From the NCBI RefSeq assembly GCF_000264995.1, contig NW_006767458.1:5812-69811 (forward strand): a stretch of 64,000 nt of DNA, written 5' to 3'. The DNA is from Punctularia strigosozonata HHB-11173 SS5 (Eukaryota; Basidiomycota; Agaricomycetes; Corticiales; Punctulariaceae). The position numbers and the translations under genes are program-made. This document shows, piece after piece, positions 32,364 to 43,029 of the stretch; the stretch's first letter is position 1; each line of letters opens with the position of its first letter. A model generated the notes under the pieces. It was not told the origin of the DNA. It worked only from the letters and a program-made list of their open reading frames with translations, and ran no database searches.

Positions 32364-33067
32364 CTAAGCGCCCTCCTCGTCCGATTCCTCCAACTCCGTC
32401 AACTCGCTCTCGTCGCTCTCGTCTCCCTGCCCCTCTCCCTGCCCGCCCGCCACCTGCGCCGGGCCGAACTCGCCCAGATCCACGCTGCCCACCGCCGGAA
32501 ACCACCCGTACTCTCTCAGACGCACCCTCGCCTCCCCCTCTCCCCCGCGCCCGTCGACGACGACGACGCCCTCAGCCTCGAGCGCCTGACGCTGTCTCCG
32601 CGCACCGTCCGTGCCCGGTCCTCTCGACGCGATCGCGCCCGACGCGCTCACGACGCGGTGCCAGGGCACGGGCGGGGTCGTTTGCGGCGATAGGAACTTG
32701 AGCGCTGTGAAAACGGTGCATCAGCACACCACCCCTTACCCCTTTTTTTTCTCTCCTTCGGGAACGGAACGCAAGGAGCGGGAGTGAATGTGCTCACCTT
32801 GGCCGACGAGTCTCGCATGCCGCGGCATCCCAAGCAGCTTGGCGATATGACCTATAAGAGCACGTTAAGTAAAAGCATCCCCTCCCACCGCACAGAAGGT
32901 TGGGAGAGTCCGCAACACGCACCGTAGCTGGTCACCCTCTGGGGTGGTATTCGTCTCACAACATGGTAGACCTATGTACGCCGTCGCTTCATCTTCAATA
33001 CGCGTTCCGGGGGGAGGTTCTCGCATCAAGATGTATTCACCGCAGCATGGAACTCGGCCGCGTCCAT
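32364..33067 (-). CDS. Alkyltransferase-like protein (ATL, MGMT DNA-binding fold)
   Basis: Start at 33067. Exon 1 (33041-33067) encodes MDAAEFHAA, then VYHVVRRIPPQRVTSYG, HIAKLLGMPRHARLVGQ and ALKFLSPQTTPPVPWHRVVS. The MGMT active-site PCHR is PWHR here, so the protein cannot accept an alkyl group and belongs with the ATL group (fission yeast Atl1), which binds O6-alkylguanine and hands it to nucleotide excision repair. Then come SRGPGTDGARRQRQALEAEG, which includes the helix after the active site, and an unusual Gly/Gln/acid tail of about 35 residues ending ELTELEESDEEGA. All introns are GT-AG and in phase. The gene is intact. It converges with the AUDH gene; the palindrome at 32200 lies between their 3' ends. 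Confidence 0.9.
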
Positions 33068-33347
33068 AGTGAGGGTGAGTGAAGAAGGTCAAATGACAAG
33101 CGCGTACTTGGTGGCGTTCCAGTTCGCTGCAGGGATTTTCCAACCGGACCTGCGTTCATGTTGCAATAAAAATACAATCCGATTCCGTTCCAAAACCACC
33201 AACACGGTGCTATGACAAATCAAGAGCAGGAGCTACTGCCCCACGTATACTAGGATGTGTCACACAAAAAACGCCGGCACGCCTACATATCGGCGTAGTG
33301 ATATTTCCGTCCATCATCTCACCACGAACAGTCCTCCCTTCCTCTCC

Positions 33348-34548
33348 TCAATCCACGCGCTTCGGGATGTGCCCGAGCGGGAGCGTGAACCACGAATCGT
33401 CTGGCCTCAACAGCTCCGCCATCGCGCAGTAGTACGCGATCGCGGCCGTGAGCAAGCCAAAGCCACCGCCGGCCTTGGTGATCGTCACCGAATTCCTAAA
33501 TTCGGCTGCAAAGAAGCGTTGTTTATCAGCAAGAAGCGGCCGTAAATAACTTCAAGATGGACACGCACCGATCGCGAGGAGGAGGAAGGTGATGGTGAGG
33601 AAGAAGAGCAGGGCGATAAAGCCGACGTTACGCCGAAGAGCGGCAACACTGCCCCATTCAAACGCGCCGATCAGCATTTTTTGCGGACGTTCAGGGACGG
33701 GACGTGGAGAAGTGGTGAGCGGACGCACAACATGAGGGCGGTGAAGATGAACCAGCTGGTGAGGAAGATGCCGAGGGCGTTGTGCAGCTCGTTAGGGACC
33801 GAGTCGTACGCGGCGACGATGCCCGAACCCGGGATAAGGATCGTGGCGTACGAGAGCCAGAAGGTGCCGTAGGCCGAGAAGGCTGTTGTAACATACGCGG
33901 CGTCAGCGACTGCATGTCCATCCACGACGGAGAGGAGGAAACAGGGGGATCATGACGTGGGAACGGAGGCATTTCGGGCGGCGCGAGCACCGGCCCGCGT
34001 CGGGTCCGCCAAAAGCGGATCGTCGATTTCCTCGTATGGTATATCGATACTCACCGGTGGCGCCGAATGTGTTGCCGCAGGCAAACTCCCACATGCCTAC
34101 AATGCGTGCGTATGTGTCAGATAGACCGCCGCTATCGTCGACGGAGGGGGGAATGGCCACGCACCTGCGAGCAGTTGGGCGAGGCCGCCGACAAAGAGCG
34201 CCATGCCGACGACGACGTTCGGTTCGGTCACGCCGCGCGTTTGGACGTTGAAGAAGGATAAGACGAGCGTCGTCGACGCGAAGGATGTTAGTCCTCTGAA
34301 CGATAGAACCCAACAAGTTAGTCGATCAACCGCAGCAGATACATGGCGAAGTGTGCTCACAGAGGACCGGGGTTGCCCAGACGCCTAATGGGCTTATTTC
34401 CGATCTGGTTCCATGGGTGGAGGCCGTGGACGTGAGGCACCCCTGCTGCACCGTATGGTGCCTGCGCTCCGTTGGCGTTGGGATCCGCAGCAGCACCGGC
34501 AGCACTCTGCTCGTTGTACGCGACGCGTCCTTTCTCGATGTCGGCCAT
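33348..34548 (-). CDS. GPR1/FUN34/YaaH-family acetate transporter
   Basis: Start at 34548 gives MADIEKGRVAYNEQSAAGAA and a cytosolic tail ending IRRLGNPGPLG, the family's N-P-x-P-L-G signature before the first helix. Exons then read LTSFASTTLVLSFFNVQTRG, VGMALFVGGLAQLLAGMWEF, ACGNTFGATAFSAYGTFWLS, LGIFLTSWFIFTALM, VAALRRNVGFIALLFFLTIT and TKAGGGFGLLTAAIAYYCAM, ending FTLPLGHIPKRVD and stop at 33348-33350. Six helices are expected. Yeast Ato1/Ady2 relatives move acetate or ammonium at the plasma membrane. The short C-terminal tail ends soon after the sixth helix, as in relatives. All junctions checked keep the frame. The protein is about 250 residues, the normal size. Confidence 0.92.
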
Positions 34549-35658
34549 GTTCGTGGGTATGTCTCCTTATTCGATATGGGATGTTTCTATGGGTCGTACG
34601 GAGTAGGAGAGAGCGGGCCGACGAACGGGGTGGAGGGGCAAAGGATACACACCGTCCTCTCGTCGAGAAGTGAGTTACCCCGGTTTTATGTGGGGAAGGA
34701 GACGTTCAGGCGCTGAATGCCGGCGGAGTCCAAATCCGCGCGCATCTGACCTTCTCGAAGCCGCTGAGTGGACGCCACCCGTCACACATGGGTCACCCGT
34801 CTGCCCGTCACAAGATTGCCCTTGTAAGTCCGAGAATGATTGGAACGCGTTGTTTGGTATGGACGGGGCTTGTCGAATCGTCTTGCGTTGTCTCATCGCT
34901 GTGTCATATGAGCGTCAGCAACAGGAAATACTCCTGCGCAGAAGTTTACATTCGTGCGGTCACTGATTGGCTTTTCAGTCGGGGATATCCCGGGAGTCGC
35001 GGTCAGAGAAAAGCTCGAGCGCCCAAGATCCAGCCTCGGCCTTCCCCAGCCGCATTGCCCCACACAACATCCTATTCTGTGAGAAGTAAGTGTAGCGCGC
35101 TGCGATCGCGCGATGCCCGGCCACCGGCGGACTGCAATCATGTTCTTTTCAATCGCTCCTTCTTCTAAGACTGACAATCTGCTTGATTGCAGATCCGGGA
35201 AGGCTTCGCGGTCAACGGGCGTGGGCATTTCAGCGGGCGGAGGAGAGCACAACACAACGAGAGTTCGACACATTGAGAGGTGAGGATGCAGACGCATCCA
35301 TTTCCTATTGTGAGACGCATGATTTCTGTATTGGGCAGACGAGCTGAGAAGACAGAGTGACGTTGATATGACGGGTCTTCGCAATAAATAACGAGATACG
35401 AATACAGACAGTGGATGGAGGAAGTTGATAGATAGATAGTGGGTGTCGCAAGGGAGATGGAGACGAGTCAGATAGTAGGAGAGATCCAGATGGAGAGAGA
35501 GAGAGATACAAACGCCCAGCGCTAATGATGCATAGTACAACAAAGCGATGAAAGCAGAGAAAAGCAAAGAGAAAGATAGAGAGAAGAAAACAAGAGAGAG
35601 GGAAGAGAGAGAGAGAGAAAGAGTGAAGAGGGACGAATATATCGTCCACGAAAGTTCT
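34549..35658. other. 1.1 kb gap with purine-rich microsatellite
   Basis: No gene recognised. It starts with the promoter of the acetate-type transporter. From about 35,410 the plus strand becomes strongly purine-rich, with GATA units (35,430-35,440) and GA runs (listed separately). The open frames that span it (34,893-35,726 minus; 35,548-36,624 plus) follow the simple repeat and are not credible proteins. Confidence 0.5.
35490..35633 (+). repeat. GA-rich, nearly homopurine tract
   Basis: Runs of (GA)n at 35,492-35,505 and 35,593-35,619, joined by AAAG/AGAG-rich DNA with only a few pyrimidines on this strand. It ends about 25 bases before the stop codon of the minus-strand gene, so in that gene's transcript it would be a C/U-rich 3' region. 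Confidence 0.7.
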
Positions 35659-37219
35659 TCAGAACGGCTGCTTCCGGTAGTGACGGCGGTGTTCATCTTC
35701 CTCATCTTCGTCCGCGGAGTCCACAACGGTCGCCTCCGAGTCCGTCGACGAACCCGAGCGCAATCGTCGGGGTACAGGTCTGACAGCCACCCTCACAGTT
35801 GGCAGCTCGCCGCACGCGTCGCCGCCGTCCTCCTCGTCATCGCCGACGACCGTCTCCGCATCGGACAAGACCGTAACGTCAGACGTGCCCGTATCCCTTC
35901 TTCTCGGCACAGGCCGCACCGTCACGATCTCCTCGAAGTGCTTCTCCGCGCCGATCGCCTTCGCGATCTCCCACAGTTTGGAAAGGCGGCAGGACGGGCA
36001 GCATCCGCTCGAAGCGGGGACGGCGCACGGCGGCTGGTCGGTGTGCGACACGGTAGCGTCTTCCGCCGCGAGCAGCGCGCGGACGTGGTCCGTGTCGGGC
36101 TTGAGCTCGCCGAGCGTCGGGGCGAATACGTCTCGGAGCGTCTCGCCGTGGACGGTCCAGCTCGCGATGTAGACGAGGCAGGGGGCCTAAGGATAATAGA
36201 GAGCAGAGGATCAGCACCAGAAGAAGAATCGATTTCTGAGAAGAGGATCGCGTACGTCGCAGTGCGGGAGACGCTCGAGAAGAGTTTCTTCAATTACGGC
36301 CGGGTGCCACGACCCTTGATGCTTGGATGCCCAGGCGACCTGTCCGACCTACGAACCAGAACCGAGTCAGCATTCCCGGCTGGCCCGACTAGCGAGACCA
36401 CACAGTACTCACGGAGAAGATATAAGGCCAAGGCTGGCGCGCGCGCACGGGGTGAGCCAGACACGCCTCCCGCCCAAGCGTCAACGGGATCTCTTCTTCA
36501 GGCTCAGGCTCTTCCTCGACCTTGGCTTCGGCTTCGGCTTGATCCTCCGCCTCGGCCTGCGCCCAGTCGACCCAGAGGTGCGCCTGCGCGAGCAGATCGC
36601 GCGTGTGCGCGTCGTCCGGCTTGAGCGTCCCGAGCGCGGGCGCGAACTCGGCGCGGAGCGCGACGCCGTCCCGGTCGCGCCACTCGACGGTGTAATACGC
36701 CAGCTCGCGCTTCGCCTTCGTCTTCGTCTGCTCCTTCTCCTGCCGCTTCGGTCTCAGCCGCAGCTTGTGCTGTTTGCCGTCCCAGGGCAGACGATCGACG
36801 TGGAACGCGGCGCGCCAGCTGCCCCTCACCTATAATCAAACAATCCAATCATCAGCTTTCCTACTTCGCCGAGAAGGAGTTGCCGAAGGGGGGATTGGCC
36901 ACGCGCGTACCTCGCCCGCGAACCCGTCGTCGTACTCGCGCCGGACGACGGCGCCGTCGCCGACGACCGTCCCGCGCCTCCACACGGCGCCGAAGGTGTA
37001 CGCCCAAACTTTATCCCCCGGACGGAACGCGTACGGCCACGGTTGGCGCCAGCTCTCGGGCCGCGCCGCGCGTGGATCGCCGAGCGCGAGCGTCGGAAGC
37101 GCGATCGCCAGCAGACCATCGCGCACCGTCGTCTTCGCCTTCCTGTCCTCGACCTTGTCGTTGCCGTGACGGAGCTTGGCCGCGAGCGCGGAGAAGGGTT
37201 TGGTGGTAGTGGGTATCAT
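35659..37219 (-). CDS. Basidiomycete protein of unknown function, acidic C-terminus
   Basis: ATG at 37219 gives MIPTTTKPFSALAAKLRHGN, then WPYAFRPGDKVWAYTFGAVW, RRGTVVGDGAVVRREYDDGF, and after an intron VRGSWRAAFHVDRLPWDGKQ. The PGDKVWA...W..G.V pattern looks like a small beta-barrel (Tudor/SH3-like) segment, which is my inference. A Lys/Arg stretch (RLRPKRQEKEQTKTKAKREL) is followed by YTVEWRD, and then the phrase 'LKPDDAHTRDLLAQA' recurs as 'LKPDTDHVRALLAAE' in a later exon, so the protein holds two copies of a unit that begins W-R-x-x-x-x-x and ends L-K-P-D. Near the end are CCPSCRLSKLWEIAKAIGAE and a Val/Arg/acid-rich tail to 35659. The junction between about 36,200 and 36,400 is uncertain. 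No known family was recognised. Confidence 0.6.
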
Positions 37220-37895
37220 CGTGGATCGTGGTCGCTGGAAAGAGAATATACAACAGTGGTTAGAACGAAAAAGAGTACGGAGGCGTCGCGGGGTATGTGG
37301 TTGTTATGTGCAGGTGGACGGCAAGAAATGGGCAGGCAGGGAGGGGCCGAGTCAGGAAAGTCGACGAGAAAGACTCGAACTCTCGAGGGGAGAGAGGGAA
37401 GAGGGAGGTGCAACGAGCGCGGGGAAACAACGGCCGTGGCGAGAGGCCTTCTTATGGTGGAGCCTGTCATTCGTGCAAGGCCACGAAAGTGCGATATCGT
37501 GCCCGAGGTGGGCGCGCCAGAAGGAAGAAGGGGGCGTGGTCCGGTGTTGTGGCAGGGGGCTTCAAGGGCCTTCGCTTAACAGACAATGCCACAAGACAAG
37601 GCCCGTCACGGCCGGGCCTTGTCCGATCTGACCTGGATTATCCGCACCTGGGGCATTGTCTTGTAGGATTGCATTGTCGGAGCAGAAGTTCGCGTCGATG
37701 AATGGCGTTGCATAATGAAGAAGAAAGTACTGAAAACACCGGTCGGGTCACCCATACGTATAGCACTAAGCCACTCGCGGACCTGGCGAAAACCGATAAG
37801 CCACCCGTGGGCACGCCATGAAAGAACCCAAAAGAAGCCCTCACCTTCTCCACCCTCCCTCGCCCACACGCTCCAAGTTTCGAGTAAATGATTAA
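37220..37895. other. Gap with a nested hairpin
   Basis: 676 bases between two minus-strand genes. Open frames on the plus strand carry no motif. The hairpin at 37581-37661 is listed separately. Confidence 0.45.
37581..37661. repeat. Nested inverted repeats (foldback hairpin)
   Basis: An inner 11-base perfect stem, GACAAGGCCCG / CGGGCCTTGTC (37595-37605 with 37613-37623, 7-base loop), lies inside an outer 10-base perfect stem, AGACAATGCC / GGCATTGTCT (37581-37590 with 37652-37661). The two stems share the ACAA..GCC theme. No reading frame or RNA family was recognised. Confidence 0.7.
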
Positions 37896-38902
37896 TCACG
37901 GAAACTCGATGTGGTGCCCCTCTGTCCACCGGCGGGCCACCGACGAGTCGCCGACCAACCGCATCTCGACCTCCTCGAACACGCTCACCCTTTTCACGAC
38001 CGCGAACCCCATCTTCTCGAACAGCCGCACGCTGGCCTCGTTCGTCTCCCCGATCCGGACCGTCAGCGCGCGCGCGGGTACGGGTAGCGGAGCAGGGGAG
38101 GAACGCGAAGTGGCGTAGGCGAACATGAGCTGCAGCGCCTCGCGGGCGCGTCCGGAGCGGCGGTACGCGCGTTCTGACCGATGACTAGGGTTGAGAATCG
38201 GATTGGACGAAGACGGCGCGCGGGAGCGGGGAAGAGAGAGAAAGAGTGAGTGAGCGAGAAAGAAATCAACGAACCGGCGATCATGATCTCCACCTCGGCC
38301 TCATACTCATCGTCGTCCGCCGGATCTCCGTTCAGAAAGAGATTCACGTCCCCGATCATGGGCATCGCCTTGATCTCGTCCACGGACGGAGCGTCCGAGT
38401 TCGGCGCCGCAGGTTCGCGAGCGAGTATGATGAATGTCAGCTCTTGACCCAAAAAAACGATGTCAGTCATACTCTGCGCGGGAGATGAGCGAGAAATAGA
38501 GGACTACCCACTGTCTTCGTCCTCCTGCCATTTTCCTATTTATTTTTTCCGCACATCTTCAGCGTCACACAGGCACGAAGCCGAAGACGGCAGAAAGGGA
38601 GGCCTCACGCTGCATCTCGTACTCCTCCTCGATCGTAAGCGGCTCGCTCGCCGTCAGCTCTCTCAACTCGGGGTCGGCCATCCACTCGTGATATCTCTGT
38701 CCTGTTTCGCGTCACGATGGGTTGTTTTCACGGTGATATACGCGTATGATGAACGAACCGCGACATGTTCGCGTCTTTAGAAAATACAAAAGTGACGTTG
38801 TAAAGATGGTCCACGATGTCGAGAGCGGAAAAAGTAGCGTTACCTGTACGGGACCAGGACGACGCTCTCCCCGACGATAGCAGTGCGGTCGTTGGCTTTC
38901 AT
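37896..38902 (-). CDS. N-acetyltransferase 9-like (GNAT) protein
   Basis: ATG at 38902 gives MKANDRTAIVGESVVLVPYR. After an intron the frame reads YHEWMADPELRELTASEPLT and EEEYEMQ, the NAT9 start. Then come FLGQELTFIILA, MIGDVNLFLNG and EAEVEIMIA, the RRSGRAREALQLMFAYA helix that binds acetyl-CoA, and IGETNEASVRLFEKMGFAVV, VFEEVEMRL and HHIEFP before the stop at 37896. The motif order and spacing match NAT9 of animals and its fungal homologues (GNAT fold, about 200-230 residues). In animals NAT9 is a cytosolic, microtubule-associated protein of debated enzymatic role. Three or more short introns were seen and are in phase. A low-complexity Arg/Ala stretch lies just before the third exon but appears to be intronic. 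Confidence 0.85.
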
Positions 38903-39260
38903 GTTCCTTCGCTATGGTAGCAAGTATCGGAGCCAGCTGACGGCGGGAGAGGCTCAGAGTCGGGAAGCCGCGCTCGGAGATTCGCGGCCGATCGCTTTGG
39001 TCAGGCTCGCGGTAGCTTCGACTTCATCCCGTCTCACCGCGCGCTTTGTCTCCACTCCAACTACTGAAACTGTGGATGCATCGTATACAATTGGCGAAAT
39101 TGGCGAGAGGGAGAAAGATGATACAAAGAGACGGAGGAGGTATATAAGTAATACAAAGGACATTTTTGTTTCATCCAGCCCGATCCGCAAAGGCAAAAAA
39201 AACAAAACAGATCAAAATGCACGAAAATCGTCATCCCAACGGACACAAACGACCCTTCCT
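38903..39260. other. Short intergenic gap
   Basis: 358 bases between the NAT9-like start and the ALDH stop, both on the minus strand. It is A-rich near 39,110-39,240. Nothing else is recognised. Confidence 0.4.
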
Positions 39261-41129
39261 TCAGATCTTGTGCCCGAGGTTGACGTGGACCGCCTTCACG
39301 TTCGTATAATTCGCCAACGCGTACTCGCCCAACTCGCGGCCGATACCCGACTGCTTGAAGCCGCCGAACGGGATCTGGGGGTGCAGCATGTTCGCGCAGT
39401 TGACCCACGTCGTGCCGGCGTGCAACCGGTGGGCGACGGACAGCGCGCGGGTGACGTCGCGGGAGAAGACGGCGGCGGCGAGGCCGTAGACGGTCTCGTT
39501 GGCCTGGCGGATGACGTCTTCGTCGTCGTGGAACTTGATGACGACGCCGACGGGGCCGAAGATCTCCTCCTGGACGATCTTCATGTCCGGCCGGGTGTCG
39601 GTGAAGATGGTGGGCTCGATGAAGTAGCCCTCGTTGCCGACGCGTTTGCCGCCGAGGGTGACGGTCGCGCCTTGTTCCTTGCCCGAGTCGATATAGGACA
39701 TGATGCGCTAAAGGTGAAGAGGATGTTAGTAAAAAGAGGGGGGAGGGGGAGGGGGAAGACGCACGTCGTATTGCTGCTGCGAGACCTGCGGGCCCTGGTA
39801 CGAGTCGTGCTCGAAGGGGTCGCCGACCTTGATCGACTTTGTCTTGGCGACGAACCGCTTCAGGAACTCGTCGTAGATCTTCTCGTGCACGAAGATACGC
39901 GAGCCGGCGCAGCACGCCTGGCCGTGGTTCCAGCTGCGTCGCAAGGTAAGCGTGATTAAAGAGAGAGAAAAGGGACGGTGACGAGGACTGACAAGATACC
40001 GTGCGCGGCCCAGTTGACGGCCTCATCCAAATCGGCGTCGTCGAAGATCACGTTCGGGCTCTTACCGCCGAGCTCGAGCGTGACGTTCTTGAGGTTCGTG
40101 CGCGCGGCGGCCTCCATGATCTTCCTGCCGACGAGCGTCGAGCCCGTGAACGCGATCTTGTCGATGTCGAGGTGCTCGGCGATGGTCTGGCCGACGTCCT
40201 GGCCGTATCCGTTGACGATGTTGACGACGCCGGGGGGGAAGCCGGCCTCGTTGATGAGGGTGGTCATGTAGAGCGCGGTGAGGGGCGTGAACTCGGACGG
40301 CTTGAGGACGATGGTGTTGCCGGTGGCGAGCGCCGGGCCGAGCTTCCAGGAGAGCATGAGGACTGCGGGGGGGTGTGCATGATGTCAGAAGAAGGGCGGG
40401 GTAAGGGAAGAGAAGAGAAGAGAAGCAGCGCACGCGGGAAGTTCCAGGGGATGATCTGGCCCACGACGCCGACCGGTTCGTGGCGCGTGTAGCCGAGCTT
40501 GTCGTCGGTCGTCTGTGGGACGGGCGCATTTAGTCATCTCGTCGCCCGGAGAGGCAGCCGGCTCACCTCGATCGTCTGCCCGTGGTTCTTGTCCGCCCAG
40601 CCGGCGTAGTACCGGATCGTGTTCGTCGCGAACGCGACGTCGGTGCCCTTCGCCCAGCCGAAGGTCTTGCCGTTGTCGAGCGCCTCGAGCGCCGCGAGCC
40701 GGTCCGAGTGCTGCTCCATCAGCTCGGCGAGCTTGAATAGCAGGTGCGAGCGCTCGAAGCCGGGCGTCTTCGTGCCCCAGACGGTCTCGAACGCCTTGCG
40801 CGCGGCGGCGACGGCCTTGTCGACGTCCTTGGGCGAGCCTAAGGAGACCTGGACGACGGTCTTGCCGGTCGCTGTAATAATAGTAGCGTGGTGTTAGAAA
40901 TGGGAGGGGTGTGAGAGGGTGCGGGAATGGGAGCGTACTGGGGTTGATAACGCTGCAGACGCGCTTTGTTAGAGACGCATGGATGGACTGCAGCACTGCG
41001 ATGCGCTCACTCGATCGTTTTGCCATCCGATCCGTCCACCCACTTGCCATCGATGAAGAGGCCGGTGTTAAACTCGGCCTTGCCCTTGAAGACGGCGGTG
41101 TCAAACTCTTGGGTGTGGATCTTGGGCAT
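39261..41129 (-). CDS. NAD(P)-dependent aldehyde dehydrogenase
   Basis: ATG at 41129 opens [20 protein letters not shown] and [20 protein letters not shown]. The nucleotide-binding and catalytic motifs are [78 protein letters not shown] with the catalytic Glu, [20 protein letters not shown] with the catalytic Cys, [13 protein letters not shown], and the C-terminal [20 protein letters not shown] before stop at 39261. Length is about 500 residues, the normal size. This is the class 1/2-like cytosolic fungal type (no mitochondrial signal is visible), which turns acetaldehyde and other aldehydes to acids. A TATA box lies 86 bases upstream. Several short introns are in phase. Confidence 0.93.
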
Positions 41130-41214
41130 GACGACGAATGGACGGGTGACGAATGAGAGAGAGGGGATGGGAGAGAGGATGGGATACGGTGAGCTGCGCA
41201 AGTCACCTGGAGAT

Positions 41215-41221
41215 TATATAC
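41215..41221 (-). promoter_or_regulatory. TATA box of the ALDH gene
   Basis: TATATAA on the minus strand about 86 bases before the ATG at 41129. Confidence 0.6.
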
Positions 41222-42723
41222 GCGCGAGGGAGAGGGTGCGTACGCGTGAGCGCAATCGTAATCATGATTCGGAGACGAGGGGGGTGGGGCGGTCGCGGTT
41301 GGTCACCAGGTCCGGGGTGGGAAGGCCAACCCCGCATTCCCAACCCCTTCCCCGGCCCGATCCCCCCGCACTTAATTGCCTTGCGCTGATTAGATCCCCG
41401 CTATCTCTGTAACCCGCATCAGCGCCGGCGCGACGCTAAAACCCTGGCCGAGCTGGCATCCCCCCTCCACCCTCTCGCCCCTTGACTCAGCGCTGCTACC
41501 AACGGTGATCGCGCAACGTCGACGATTGTGGGGTACGCTAGAGTTTTTCGCGACTCCGGGGTTCCTTGGCGCTATCTTTGCGATCGGAGAACTCTGGCCG
41601 TATTTGGGTATGAGAAGGGATACCCATGACCATTCCGCGCAATAGCTTCACCCGGGACCCTCCATCGCTCGAGCTGACGCGGCGCTCCGGTATCAGCCTA
41701 CCCCCATCGGACGCACGGCAGAGGTCTGGAATCACGTCGATGGTCCGCGATTTTGAATCTGATAGCGTTTCGTGACACATGCACGGCCGCTCCGAGAACG
41801 CTTTTTCCGCAAGACTATAGTACAGGATCTGTCGGACTTGAACGCGCTCGATGGAAGACAAAATAAACCCCGCGGGGTGTGGAGCTAATGGCTTTGGAAT
41901 TCGATAATTTCGTGCTGCGTACAAGACAGCGGGTCGCCGAAGGAGCTGCAAGGGGCGCGCGACGGGATCGCCGCGTTGCTCCGCATCACCCTTTCAGAAG
42001 CCAACGGACGATTATCCTATCGTTTTCTCTTGGGTGTTCCTCTCGTCTTTTCCCCCGACTTCCCGCATCGGAGGTGGCCGGAACGCGGATCCGGTTTCGA
42101 ATGGGCCAATCGTTCGCCTGGGGCTTTTTGGCAAGAATCGAACGCCCGTATCAGCACCTTCCCCCCCGGTTCTGGGCTCCATAATCACCTTCTTTTCCCC
42201 TTCGGTTGAGGGCGATTTTTGTCGCGTGAGTAATTGAGTGCTTGTGGAAGGACGGGACGGTCTTGGTAGCGAATCAGCGAACCCATGCAGCCCTCGATCA
42301 ATCGGCCGGCGAGTTCAGGGGGCGGCCGTTCTCTCATGCCCGCAATTCACCAAGAACGTCGCGCGGGGGTAATCAGGGGATCGAAACGTGCTCGGCTATC
42401 CTCGATATACGCTCGACTCGGGAGACCGACGCTCGTTCGACCTTTTCCCCCCCTCTATTGCAGGCCAGGTCTCCAGGTCTCCAGTTTGACTGCGATGCGT
42501 GCCGTGCCGTGCGCTTTTTGTCATCGGCCTCCGCTTCCCGGTTCCTTCCCCGCATCGACGCAACTGCGGGGGTGCCCGGAACATGCATGCCAATGGAGTG
42601 CTATTGATTTGGCTATGATATTTGATCGAGCTTCGAGCCCCCGTCAAAGATAAGTAAACGCGCTGCACATCGATCACGAAGCCCGTTGTTGTATGACATC
42701 GGTCTGTTGTTCGAGCTTGGACA

Positions 42724-42730
42724 TATAAAA
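42724..42730 (+). promoter_or_regulatory. TATA-like element upstream of UBP14
   Basis: TATAAAA, 306 bases upstream of the ATG at 43030. An intervening 5' UTR or intron is possible. Confidence 0.3.
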
Positions 42731-43029
42731 AGCGACATCCCCACTCGAGGAGGTTGCCGATAGGATGTCTCTGCAGAATCCAGATGAACGAATCTTCGCT
42801 CGCCGCTGATGATCTTATCTCACGCCCCCCGTGGATCCATCGTATTCGTGAGAAATTGCATGAGAGTGACCACCGTCAGTCCGCGCATTCGCACGATCAG
42901 AACAGCTGCATTCTCACGGTAAGAAACGCTCCGACGCGCGATCGCGGACGGCGTGTTTGCCCCCCCTGCGGCTAAGTTTTTGCTCGCCATCGCCAACGAC
43001 GAACGAACGAGTCAAAGCACCGCACCGAG

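Larger units (their letters stand above)
41130..43029. other. 1.9 kb divergent gap, ALDH / UBP14
   Basis: No gene recognised on either strand; the open frames have no motif and are interrupted every 60-150 codons. The gap carries the promoters of both flanking genes. Several C runs (CCCCCC) occur around 41,470, 42,160 and 42,450. Confidence 0.5.

Noticed and set aside
35548-36624. 358-codon plus-strand frame starting in the GA tract
   Set aside because: Begins in simple repeat (Glu/Arg/Lys runs) and continues antisense to the unrecognised minus-strand gene.
38883-39959. 358-codon plus-strand frame over the ALDH 3' half
   Set aside because: Shadow of the ALDH gene on the other strand, low-complexity and without motifs.
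42130-42170. GAATCGAACGCC string resembling an antisense tRNA T-arm
   Set aside because: No acceptor, anticodon or D-arm pairing could be found around it.
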